Of a stretch of DNA of 64,000 nt, positions 9,719 to 21,700 are shown one piece after another. The notes under the pieces are model-generated. The model made no database searches, was not told the DNA's origin, and worked only from the letters and a program-made list of their open reading frames with translations. Every line of letters begins with the position of its first letter. Within the stretch, counting starts at the first letter, position 1. Source of the DNA: Paragorgia papillata (Eukaryota; Cnidaria; Anthozoa; Scleralcyonacea; Coralliidae); contig JAWNZC010000229.1 of the NCBI GenBank assembly GCA_035771165.1, positions 1,163,001-1,227,000 of the forward strand, read 5' to 3'. The translations under genes were made by a program, and so were the position numbers.

Positions 9719-12700
9719 GTATGTAATTCAACTTTTCTTCAATTTACTGTTCATGTCCTTTCATTCTCTATTCTTATCTGTTCAACTCTACTCTACTCCA
9801 CTCCACTCTACGCCGCCAGGCCACTCCACTCCACTCTCTATTATTTTCACTTTACTCTACAGGACTCCACACTGTTCTACTTTGCTCCACCTTGCTCCAC
9901 CCTTCTCCATCAAGCTCCATCCTGCTCAACTTGCTCTACCCTCCTCCATCATACTCCATTTTGCTCCACTCCGTTCAACTCTTCTCCACTCCGCTCACCT
10001 CTTCTCCACCATGCTCCACTCTCCTCCACCATGCTCCATCCTGCCCCACCCTACTTCACGTTGCTTCATTCCTCACCACCCTTTTCTACACTTTCTTACT
10101 CTGCTCCACTTTGCTCCACCCTGTTCCACCTTGTTCTAACCTGCTCTTCCCTGTTCCACCTTGTCCTACTCAGCTCTACCATGCTCCACCCTGCTCTGCC
10201 CTGCCTAACCCTTGTCGTTCCACTCTACTTCACCTCACTCCATCTTACCCCAACCTGCTCTACCCTACACCCTGCTCCCCACCTTGTCCCACCCTGCTCC
10301 CCCCTAACCGACCTGTTTCACAATGCTCCACTCTGCTCCACCCTACGCCACCTTGCTCCACTTTGCTCGACTTTGGTCCACTTTGCTCCATCCTGTTGCA
10401 CTCTGCCCCACCTTGCTCTACTCTGCAAAATGTAATCTATTTGTTAAGTATAATATAAACCCTAACACTAGTGTCTTGATTATTCTAAATAAAGGACATC
10501 ATTTAAAGAAATCTCTGATAAAAGAAGAAAGTGCTTCTGATCCGATAGATTGCACTCGACTTTGTGGGGCCAAAAGACCTCAATGTAAGTCTGTTAATTA
10601 CGGAACGAGTTCAAGAACTAAAGCAAAATGTCAGCTGAATAATAGTACTGCGACTTGTGATAGATCAAAACTTGTTGTTCATGAAGATTTTGACTATTGG
10701 GAGGAGATGGTAAGTTTGTTAAATTTTGACTTTGGTTTCACTTGTGCTTGTGATATTGCTTATGCTTGTCTTTGTTTTTGTTTTTGCTAATTGTGCTTAT
10801 GTTTTTGCTTGTGCTTGTGCTTGTGCTTGTGCTTGTGCTTGTGCTTGTGCTTGTGCTTGTGCATTCTTCGAAGCTTTGTATCCACTTGGTTGACCATATT
10901 CATGATCCCATGCAAATTTTCTAAAAAAGGGAAATTATGTATTTGCTGAGGTTGATTCTCTCGTGTAGACCAACTGCCAAATTTGGCAGTGAAGCATGGA
11001 AAAAATCACACGATGATCCTTTTAGACAGAACCCTTTCCTCTGTAGAAAGGGACATGGTACCAAGTGTTTAGGCGTGACGTTGGGATTATGCCGCTCGTT
11101 ATAATTTTGATGAGAAAAATCACAATGATCACCCTTTGCACACCATCCTGAGGGTATTGAGGGTATTGCATGGGAATTTAGCCTGTCAATGTCTTGTAAA
11201 GGTATTGCACGGTGACCTGAATTATTTCTACGATCAGAATTACTGGGGTTAGTCGCCTCTGGTTGATTGACAGTTTTCTTGGGCTGTGTGTTGCTTATAG
11301 TTTTGGCAAAATTTTTAACCAAGGGCCCAATTGTATGTTCAATATCAGCACCTTTGCACTCGATAAAGGTTTCTTCAACTGATGCGAAGCTCATATCATT
11401 ATTATCCTTTGGCAGCTCAAGATTGTCAGCCACTTTATTTCTACTTGGCGGCACGACAAACGTTTGCTCGATGAAATCTATTCTTCTTTTTAACGCTACG
11501 TTTTAATTCTGTAATACTTCAGACTCTGTGAAGTCACTTTTAGTTTTAATCTTGTCTTTATAACAACAACTCAGACCAAGGACGCTTATCTATCTATCTC
11601 AAGGGTCCTATTACATCATGAACCAGTCTAGTTAATAGGTAATAGTTAATTAGTCAACTCACGTGCCTACATCACCCTCTCCTTTGTTTTTGGGTTTTGT
11701 TTGTTTAGCTAGGGTTATAAAACATGAAACCAAATGTAAAGTTCTATTTCATCGTTCCATCTTAAGAATAGAATAAAGTCTGTCTTTAAATTGTCTAGCC
11801 TTGGCAAGAACAATTTCTTTTGCCTTGTGGCCTGAGAAACCCAACGAGTTGACCACCCAATCCCCATAACGGTCTGGAACGTTTCTGATACGTTTCGGTC
11901 TTCCTTCGTGAGACACCTCCGGATGAGCTGCCACTTCCGGATGAGCTGGCACTTCCGTGGTAGTTGCTGAACTCTGGTGAGGGGATGGTTGTGTTACCAC
12001 TCCTCTGACACATTCGTCTGGGACAAAAGTAATCTCATGTTGGCTTGGCGTTGGGAGTTGGAAAGGTTGATCTTCGACATCATCGTTCTCCCTGGAGTTC
12101 TCGCGGTCGCCACAGTCTGGAATCTCAGCCCACTGGTCATCTTCGATATTTTCAACATTGTCTTCGGCGTTTTCATTCACTGAGCTAGTCTTGGCTCCCT
12201 TTTGCACCGTCTGATCACTTCCTTTTTTTCGCTGATAAAGTTTCAAGTTGTCATGATGTACCACTTTATTACGCGTTAGTGAATCACCGACTTTACGTAT
12301 TCGATACGTGACTTCTGTAACTTGTTCAATCACAATGTAAGGTCCTTTCCAGTTGCGGTGAAACTTGGCAGCTTCGCCTGGTTTAAGTTGAGGGTTGTAG
12401 AGAAAGACTTGATCATCAGGTTGGTATAGGGATTCTTTGACATGCTTGTCAAAATGCTCTTTCTGTCTTCTTTGTGCTGTATTCAAGTGTTCTCTTACAT
12501 CTCGAAAGGAGGAAATCAGCTGATCCTTCAAGTTGGTCACGTATTCACCATAACTACACGACGTTGGTGGCGATTCGCCGATCATAACATCCAATGGTAG
12601 TCGACTTTCGCGACCAAACATGAGGGAGTACGGAGTGTATCCAGTTGAGGCATGAATACTACTTCGATACGCCATCATACAACCGGCTAGGTGCTTGTCC

Positions 12701-15700
12701 CAAGTCTCTGGATCCTCTTCTATTCTCGATCTCAAAAGGCTCTTAACCGTCTTGTTAAGGTTCTCCACTTGCCCATTTCCCGAGGGATGATAAGCCGTCG
12801 TTCTTGTCTTCTTTATCTGCAGCAAGTCGCACATCTCCCGAAACAATCCTGATTCAAAGTTGCGGCCTTGATCCGCGTGGATGCTGTCTGGTGCGCCATA
12901 CCTCATTACCCAGTTATCCACTAGGGCTCTTGCACACGTAGTAGCCTTTTGATTTGAAAGAGGATAGGCCTCTGCCCACTTTGTGAAGGAACACTGAACG
13001 GTTAAGATGTACTTGTTCCCACGTTTACTTCTTGGTAGAGGGCCGATGATGTCAATATGTAGCCTTTGCATTGGGTACCCAGAGGCGATAGACTGAAGAG
13101 GAGCTCTCGGCTTCTTTCCAGGAGACTTACATGCTCCACAAGTTAAACAAGCAGAACAGTAGTCATGACAGATACCAGCCAAACCAGGTCGCCAAAATCG
13201 AGCTTGCATTTTCTTCAATGTCTTGAACTGTCCCAGATGGCCTCCCTCCAGTCCATCGTGCACTCGCTTTAGTGCAGGCTTAATCAGCGACTCGGGAAGA
13301 ATTAATCGGGATGTAAACCGCTTGTTTCCGCCATATGGCAAAATGGATAAGACACCGTCTTTCAATCGCAAGAGCTCAAACTGCGCCCATATTGCTCTGG
13401 AAAAGTAACTCATACTTCGCATTTCCTTTGGTGAAGGTTTCGAGTTGTCTTCTTCCAATCTTTTTAAAACACAGGTGATATCAGGGTCAGCATGTTGAGC
13501 TTCAGCTATTTCTTGAGGTGACCACCAAACATCAGCCGTCGACGTTTCTTTCACTTGCTTTTTCTTGGTCAAGATGTTCACGGTTTCTGTATTACTGCAG
13601 GAGGGGCATTCACCGTGGGGACGTCGTGGTCTCCTTGATAGTGCGTCTGCATTGGTGTGAAGTCTTCCTGGTCGATGGTTGATCTCAAAGTCGTACTCCT
13701 GGAGCCTCTCTAACCACCTTGCCACCTGTCCTTGAGGTTCTTTAAACGACATAAGCCACTGTAATGCTCGATGATCTGTTCGAACCAGAAACTTACGTCC
13801 AAGAAGGTAGTACCGGAAGTGGTCGATGAACTCGACAAGTGCCAACATCTCCAGGCGAGTAACACAATAATTTCTCTCAGGTGGTTGGAGGGATCGACTG
13901 CCATAAGCGATGACACGCTCTGTTCCATCTGCTTGCCGCTGTGATAGCACAGCACCAATACCTTGTGCCGTACTTGCATCCGTATCTAAGATAAACTGAC
14001 CACTGTCAGGATCAAAGTTCGGGTAAGCAAGGATTGGTGAGCTGACAAGACACTGCTTAAGGTCGTTAAATGCATTATCCTGTTCATCACTCCACTTAAA
14101 CACAGCATTCTTCTTGGTCAACCGGAGAAGGGGTTCTGCTTTCTTTGAGAACTCAGGAACAAACCGTCTGTAGTATGAAGCTAAACCGATGAAGCTTCTA
14201 ACTTCAGTAACATTGGTTGGTTTCGGCCACTCTTGGACTGCTTTCGTTTTTTTCAGGATCAGTCTGGATACCGTCAGGCGATACGATGTGACCAAGAAAT
14301 TTAACACAGCGTTGCAAGAAGGAACATTTCTTTGGCTTCAACTTCAAATTGGCCGCCCTCAGCCTTTCGAAGACGGATTGGAGACGTATCAAGTGATCTT
14401 CATACGAGTTAGACCAGATGATTATATCATCTAAATATACCAGAAAATCCTTCCATGTCAGACCTTGGAGAACCAAGTTCATAAGCCTTTGAAATGTCCC
14501 AGGCGCATTTGTCAAACCAAATGGCATACAAGTCCACTGGAACTGTCCTTGGTGTGTTACGAATGCTGTTTTTGGTCGATCTGCTTTCTTTACCGGCACC
14601 TGCCAATACCCGGACACCATGTCTAGACAAGAAAACCACTGAGCACCACCCAAGGATTCCAGAATGTCATCGGATCGTGGTAGAGGTTGGGCGTCTTTCA
14701 CAGTAACAGCATTCAGTTGACGATAATCAATACAAAGACGATAACTTCCATCATTTTTCCTGGCCAATACCACGGGGCTGCTCCATGGACTATTCGATGG
14801 TTCGATCCTTTCCTGCTCGAGTAACTCATTTACTTGTTTGTCCACTTCCTCTCTTTTAAATGGTGGAAGTCGACGTGGTGCTTGCTTGATAGGCGTGGCT
14901 GCTTGGGTGTCAATTCCATGCTCGATCAGGTTTGTCTTTCCAAGGTCGCCATTCTTCAGCACAAACAAGTCTGCATTGTGATTCAGTAGTTTGTGAAAAC
15001 ACCCCTTCTGTTCTTTTGTTAGACGTGAATAATCAGCATGAACTTCAGTTTTCCAGTCTGGTGATTGACCATGTTGAGATGTATCCAGTGATTGACCATC
15101 TTGAGAAGTACTGTCATTTCTCGGAGGAGTCGGCTGTTGACATGCACTTCCATCACTGGTTTCAAACAAGTTCACTGCTCCACAATCTCTGTGAAGAGGA
15201 CGGAATCGTGCAATGGTTTGTCCAGGCTTAACAGTAACAGATTTTTCAGTAATATTCGCTAGACGTACACACGTTTTACCATCTCTTGGTAGAACAAGTC
15301 CTCGAGCCACCAGTACACCGTCTAAGGTATTTCTCTGACCGCATACAGCTTCAGTTATTCCAGGAGAACCAAAGTTTTTGTCATATCCACGTTCCAGTTC
15401 AGCATTAGCCATGATTTCCATTCCGGGGGTAAGCGTAACTTTTTCCCTGGCAACGATTCGACAAACTCTTGGTGGTGACTTGTGATAATGAATTGGGATT
15501 TCCTCTCCACGAAAAACAAAAGTACCCACATCATAACGGATTTGACATGCATTGTCTTTGAAGAAATCGCAGCCCAAGATAGCACACTGTGAAATATCCT
15601 TCACAACCAAAACCGGAAGTTGAAATCGCAAGTTCCCAAGACGTAAGTTGATACTGATCCTTCCTTGAACGTTCAAATGTTCTCCATTAGCCGCTTCCAG

Positions 15701-18700
15701 AGTCGCGTCCACGTTTTCTAGTTTCTCTGGGTGATAGTGTCCACTTTTTTTCCATGTGTTTTCACTGATCACACTTGTCGTTGCACCTGTGTCGAGAAGA
15801 ATAGATGTAGGTCGATTGTTGATGTGACCGGAAACGTAAATTCCATTGCCACTTAAAGTATAAAGACTCTGTTTGTTTCGATCGATTTCGTCCTTGTTTG
15901 CTGAATTTCCGTGTTGTTTAGGGGCTACATGGGTCACTTGTACAGGGACTGGCTGCCCCTTGACAGCCCCTGTGAGTCGTTTCCCTGAGCCTTTTCTGGA
16001 CAGTCTCTGGCATAGTGGCCATAGCGTCGACAGGAAAAACATTTCACTTTGCTAAGATCACGCCCTCTCTCTGAACGTTGAGCGCTGTTATTTTGACTTA
16101 CTTGATTTTCTAATGTTTCCAATCTCATATTGATTTTTAACATCAGTTGCTTAAGCTCGTCTACGTTGACGTCGGACTCCTTTTCACTTACTTGGTTAAG
16201 AGATCCCTTGCTCTGACTTGGTTTGAAACTCCCATTTCGCGAGGCCATTCGAGCGCTTTCGAGTTGACGTACTAGTCGTACTGCTTCGGGAAGGGTTTTC
16301 GGTTGTTTGACAAATAACTGTTCTCTTATTCCTTCACCGCAGCGAACACCGTCCAAGAAACAATCTTTAGCCATCTCATCTTTAAAGGAGTAATCGACGC
16401 TGGGGTAAGCATTTTCGGCTAAGTCAATCAAATTATCTGCGTACGTTTCCGCATCTTCGTTGGGTTTTTGACATCGGTTTCTCAACAACAATTTATAATC
16501 ACTGGTCGTCTTCCCAGTGTCCAGGGGCGGATTTAGGATTTTGAAAACGTCAGTCAAAGTTGTGGTCCGGTTCTAGGGTCCGGAAATTTTTGAAATTGGG
16601 GTCTCTAAAACGGCATTTCCCACGATTTGACAGCACATTTGAGCAAAATTTTGAAACTTTTAAAACATATTTTTAATGGCACATTTTATTATGTTTACAA
16701 AACATTTGTCCAAATTGGATGTTCAGCATTTATATTTTTACAAAGCTAACTAAAATATTAGCCAAACGAGAAAGGCGCAAACACCCATCATGCATGCCTT
16801 CCAAAATTAACTAAATATTCATTGTCTCAAAGACCTTGTAGTGTGTAATTTTCTCTAATTTAATAAATTATATGTTATCTACCGACTACCGTAACATTGA
16901 TATAAGCTAATTAGATAAACCTGGGGTCATATTTCACGAACGCGCCGTTAAAATATATCTTATCAGAGCAAGATAGCGAGACTAACCATAATTTGAAAAC
17001 AGTTATTCATTTCAAATCATGAAAAGAAAGATCCAATTTAACGTTGAACTAAACCTTGGCTTAAGGATCAATTTGATCCTTTCAAATTCATATATAAGAG
17101 CTCCTGGCAAGCAATTTGGCAAGCGTGAAATATGCTAATGCCGCTTGCTGAATAAATATATGTCTGAACTCTGAACTCAGACTTCACTAGGACGCAAAAT
17201 GATAAATAATACGATATTGAGACTGGACAAAAACACATATATTCGACACTAGATTGTTTGTATATTTGAAATGAAACTAAGACGACCTTAACTTACCAGT
17301 CTTACCTTACAGCAGTAGGGGAAATGAATAAATGACTCCGCGCGGCGCCAAAATTCAGACGCTTTCAATCGCGTCTATTAAAATGTTCCTCGCTTGAAAT
17401 AAATCGATGACTGTGTAATCTAGATGACAAATCATCGTAGATTCTTTGCAGTATAACAGTATTTATTCATCATTGCTGTTAAAAGCAGCTAAAACCCATT
17501 CAAAAACGCTTATACAGAACTCGTATGACTGAAACCACGAACACAGTTAGAAGCCTGAAGGCTATGAATAAATTACTCGGTATCTCAGCTGAGTCAGCAA
17601 TCGATGGTTGCCATGGTGCAGATCGGTCAAAAAGCCCAAAATCAACGCGACAGCCAATCAGGTTTGAGGCAAATCGGTCAAAAAAGTGGTTGCCATGGTG
17701 CAGATCGGTCAAATTGATCAAACACCAATCAGATCTCTCCGCAAACCGGTCAAAACTCTCAAAGCGAACGCTGACCACAGGTCATCCCTGCCCTGTGTTT
17801 GCTGACTCGCAAAGATTGAAATTATGATAAAAGCGAATTTGAAACCTAATCAGTCTGCCAAGCTTTGGAGTCACGGCATAACATTTTCTAGAAGACTGAG
17901 ATTAAAATATTGTGTGATTGCATAATTATTGTTGTGATTTTTTACGTCAGTCGCGTGACCGGTCTGATGTATGCTAAATCCGCCCCTGGTGTCGAACCTC
18001 GTCTTGAGAGCATCAATGAAGTCCTTGTAAGTGGAGCTGTCAGGCAGTCGAAGGAGTTGTACGGCGCGATATGCTTGTTGGTCCAGAGAATTCATCAAGA
18101 ACGCTCGTCGCTTATCGGCGGGAATATTTACCAAAGCGCCATATTCAGAAAATTGAGCTAACCACGTTTTAAAGTTCTGTCCTATGGAGTATGGTCTCGG
18201 CGGTCGTACCATAGTTCGACGCAGCGAGTCAACGGAGTCGTGTTCTTGTTTCGACACAGACTGACGAAAAGCCTCAGTCATGGCATTTACCAAATCTCCC
18301 ATCGCCGAGTTCGGGCTTTGTTGTGTTACAGACGACGTCGAGCTTGACTGCACAGATGACGGCAGGCTTGCCGTCCCCTCGTAAATTTCACCAATCTCGT
18401 CGCTAATCGAGACTTCCTCAGCCATATCACTTTACTGAAATACTTGCTGGTTCTTTATTACCGCTGCCACCAGTTGTAATACTTCAGACTCTGTGAAGTC
18501 ACTTTTAGTTTTAATCTTGTCTTTATAACAACAACTCAGAGGGTCCTATTACATCATGAACCAGTCTAGTTAATAGGTAATAGTTAATTAGTCAACTCAC
18601 GTGCCTACAATTCGTTCTTCCAAGATCTTGTGGTTGTCAAGTAATTCTACCAAAATAGATCTTAAAGACACCAACTCTCCACGTAACTTAGCTATCTCTT

Positions 18701-21700
18701 GTAGAGCTAAATCAGTTTTATCTAGAATAGTCTTTAAGGTAACCTCTTGGTCTCTTGTAGAGCTAAATCGTTTTATCTAGAATAGTCTTTAAGGTAACCT
18801 CTTGGTTTAGACAAGTCCCCAGTTGAAATTAATAGCGGAGAACAAATCCCATGGGTGTCATTTCGAGTTGTTGAATAATGATTTGACGGCTGTTGTTTAC
18901 GGCTTTCAAGAGATTTAATGTTAATGAGCAAGGATGAACCATGTCGGTTCTCGGACAGGTTATGGGTAGATATGTTTGTTGAAAGATCAATTACAGGAAC
19001 TCAGGAAGTGCTTCATTTTCTTCTTCAATTAAATTTTGTTGAACACAATCTATAACAATTTTAGCGGGAGTTGAAGAAATGATGCCCGACGACACCGCAA
19101 GGTCAAGGGTGGAACAAGCATCATCACTGCCATCAGGACCAGTCACTAGCGATACTAGCTTATCATGTATAAACTTTCCACAATCTCCTTGAAATAATAA
19201 CGTACCTTTATTAGATACTAAGTTAAAGTCAAAAATTCACCATTAAACATCTTACTATTGCCTCCAGGTGTCTGCCATTTCCCTTGTGCTTGTGCTTGTG
19301 CCTGTGCTTGTGTGTGTGTGTGTGTTTGTGTTTGTGCTTGTGTTTGTGCTTCTGCTTGTGCTTTAATTGCTTCCAGCTTGGGCTTGAGGTGGATCTTCTT
19401 TGCTTGCATATACATTGCTTAAATTTTTATAAATTTGCACCTAATTTACAGATATAATGTTCTGATTCTTACATATTTTTAGAACGATGATAGTTTATAT
19501 TGTCCAGCTCAACGAAACAAATCGAAACAAATTGCAGGTAAAGAAAAACGTTTTTCCTCTTTACTGACTTTAGCGAGTTTGACGGGTATATGCCCTGAGA
19601 AACATATCAAAAGGCAAATTAATTATGAATTCTGTAATTATAAATGTAGATTAGTAGTTATAATCAGCATGGATTTTTAACCCTCTCAACCCTGAATCCC
19701 TTTTAGTATTTGACTCCATTTTACTTGTCATCGCTCGGGTTGAAAAGGTTAAGCACATGTTATGGATTACGGATTCGTCAGACATGTTGTTTAGGAATGA
19801 AGTACAGAGAAATATTTGAAAATCCGAATAAATTTAATGAAAATAGTAACCCTAACATGCACTAAATCATGTATGAGTCAGACGATGTGTTATCTCTGAA
19901 TATAAGTTTTACAATCCCGAAAACATGCATTACAACTGAAGAACAACAACATATTGAAAACGACGAGTCTATCCATGGCAGTCACACTATACGTACAGCA
20001 TGTATGCCGATTGTATTTTGTTTAAACTTTAAAATAGCCATATAATAACCTCTTTTTAACCTCAACTACTCGGTTATTGCGGAAAATATCAGACTTAATT
20101 AGGTATTTTATGTATAAACCTCGTCCTACGGGATCGGTCGGTATAATAATGACCGCACTCTACTCTTCCAAACTGACGCATGCGCAAACGTTTGGCAGCG
20201 ATGTTGAATTGACATACGTCTGGTTTGACTAAGTTCCCAGTTATAAATACTACAAGCAACCTACAACCCTGGCCAAAATTATGTGGACAGTCCACTCTAA
20301 ACAAACAAATTAATGTTCATACATATTTTTTTCCCCCATTCCGCCCCCCGGCCCCCTTTTCAATGTTGCATCTCACAATACTTTTTTATCAAGTCCAGTT
20401 CATTCATTTATCAACATTGAAAGGGGGACGGGGGCCAAGGGGCCTATTTTTGCAAGATAACAAGGGAAATACCAGATACAGAGATTTATGCACGCGCTGT
20501 CCACACTAATTTTTGCCAGGATTGTAGCTACGTCTGGCCTCTAAGTTTTAGTGGCTCAAGGGTTCGAGTCACATCCAGAACTCAGGCAACAACAGCTTAT
20601 ATAGCAAGATTGCAAAAAACTTTACTAAGTCCAAGCTTAATGTAATAGTTAAAATATGAGCGGTTGGTTCCGTTGATCTTTATGTGTACATTATTATAAA
20701 TACTTTGTTAAGTTTGTTTAAAAGTTAGATATATAATATAATTTTAATTAAGCCATAAAAAGCTGATGTTCTATAACTTTGAAGACATTGATGTTTTATT
20801 TATCCATATTTTAACAGTATTTACAAATATTGAATAAACCTTCATTTTTTTGTATTTTTCATAAAAATTCACTTTTCAATTTTTCTTACGAATTATTAAT
20901 GAGTTGATAACTTTACATATAGTTCGAAAAAGTTGTGCTGATTTGTACATAAACGGAGTAAAATCCAATGGCGTCTACACAATTGACCCAGATGATCAAG
21001 GAGCTTTTGATGTAAGGTGTGACATGACAACTGATGGAGGAGGTTGGACTGTTTTTCAAAAACGAATGGACGGAAGCGAAGATTTTTTTCTAAATTGGAC
21101 TGACTACAAAAATGGATTTGGTAATCTCAGTGGAGAGTACTGGCTTGGACTGGACAAGATAAATCGTTTGTCAGAGAGTGGTCAAGATGTTTTGAGAGTT
21201 GATCTGGAAGATTTTGAAGGCGAGACACGTTACGCTAAGTACAGCACATTTGCCATGGCAGATGAAGCGGATTTATATAAGCTGACAGTTAGAACTTATT
21301 CAGGTGAGTGACTCTTCTTCATTTGAGAAATTTATTTACTTGTCTCGCAAAACTCTTTGTCCTCTGGCTCTAATATCTAAATACAAGTCAAGCTAGTTAA
21401 AAGTGCCTTGTATTTCCAACCTGCTTGGCTGTGTTCAGATATCGGTGAAATAACACTCACTCGTGTTGAAAGAACACTCACTCGTGTTGAAAGAACACTC
21501 ACTCGTGCTGAAAGAACATCACTAGTGTTGAAAGAACACTCACTAGTGTTGAAAGAACACTCACTAGTGTTGAAAGAACACTCACTAGTGTTGAAAGAAC
21601 ACTCACTAGTGTTGAAAGAACACTCACTCGTGTTGAAAGAACACTCACTCGTGTTGAAAGAACACTCACTCGTGTTGAAAGAACACTCACTAGTGTTGAA

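Larger units (their letters stand above)
11510..18609 (-). mobile_element. Ty3/gypsy LTR retrotransposon, decayed
   Basis: A 7.1-kb element with short LTRs (11510-11671 and 18475-18609), a tRNA-Leu-type primer-binding site, a polypurine tract, and gag, protease, RT, RNase H and integrase regions on the minus strand. The flanking word AATTC at 11505-11509 recurs at 18609-18613, a 4-5 bp target duplication that shares the terminal A. It lies inside an older minus-strand element within intron 2 of gene A. It is not intact: gag is split by a TIR element, pol has a one-base frameshift, and one LTR has a 27-bp indel relative to the other. Confidence 0.95.

Noticed and set aside
9683..10458. Open frames of 128-250 codons rich in Ser, Leu, His and Pro
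   Set aside because: All three plus-strand frames are open because the DNA is a C/T-rich minisatellite within gene A intron 1.
17500..17827. Open frames of 92 and 100 codons inside the TIR element
   Set aside because: They overlap on opposite strands, show no transposase motif and reflect an internal direct repeat.
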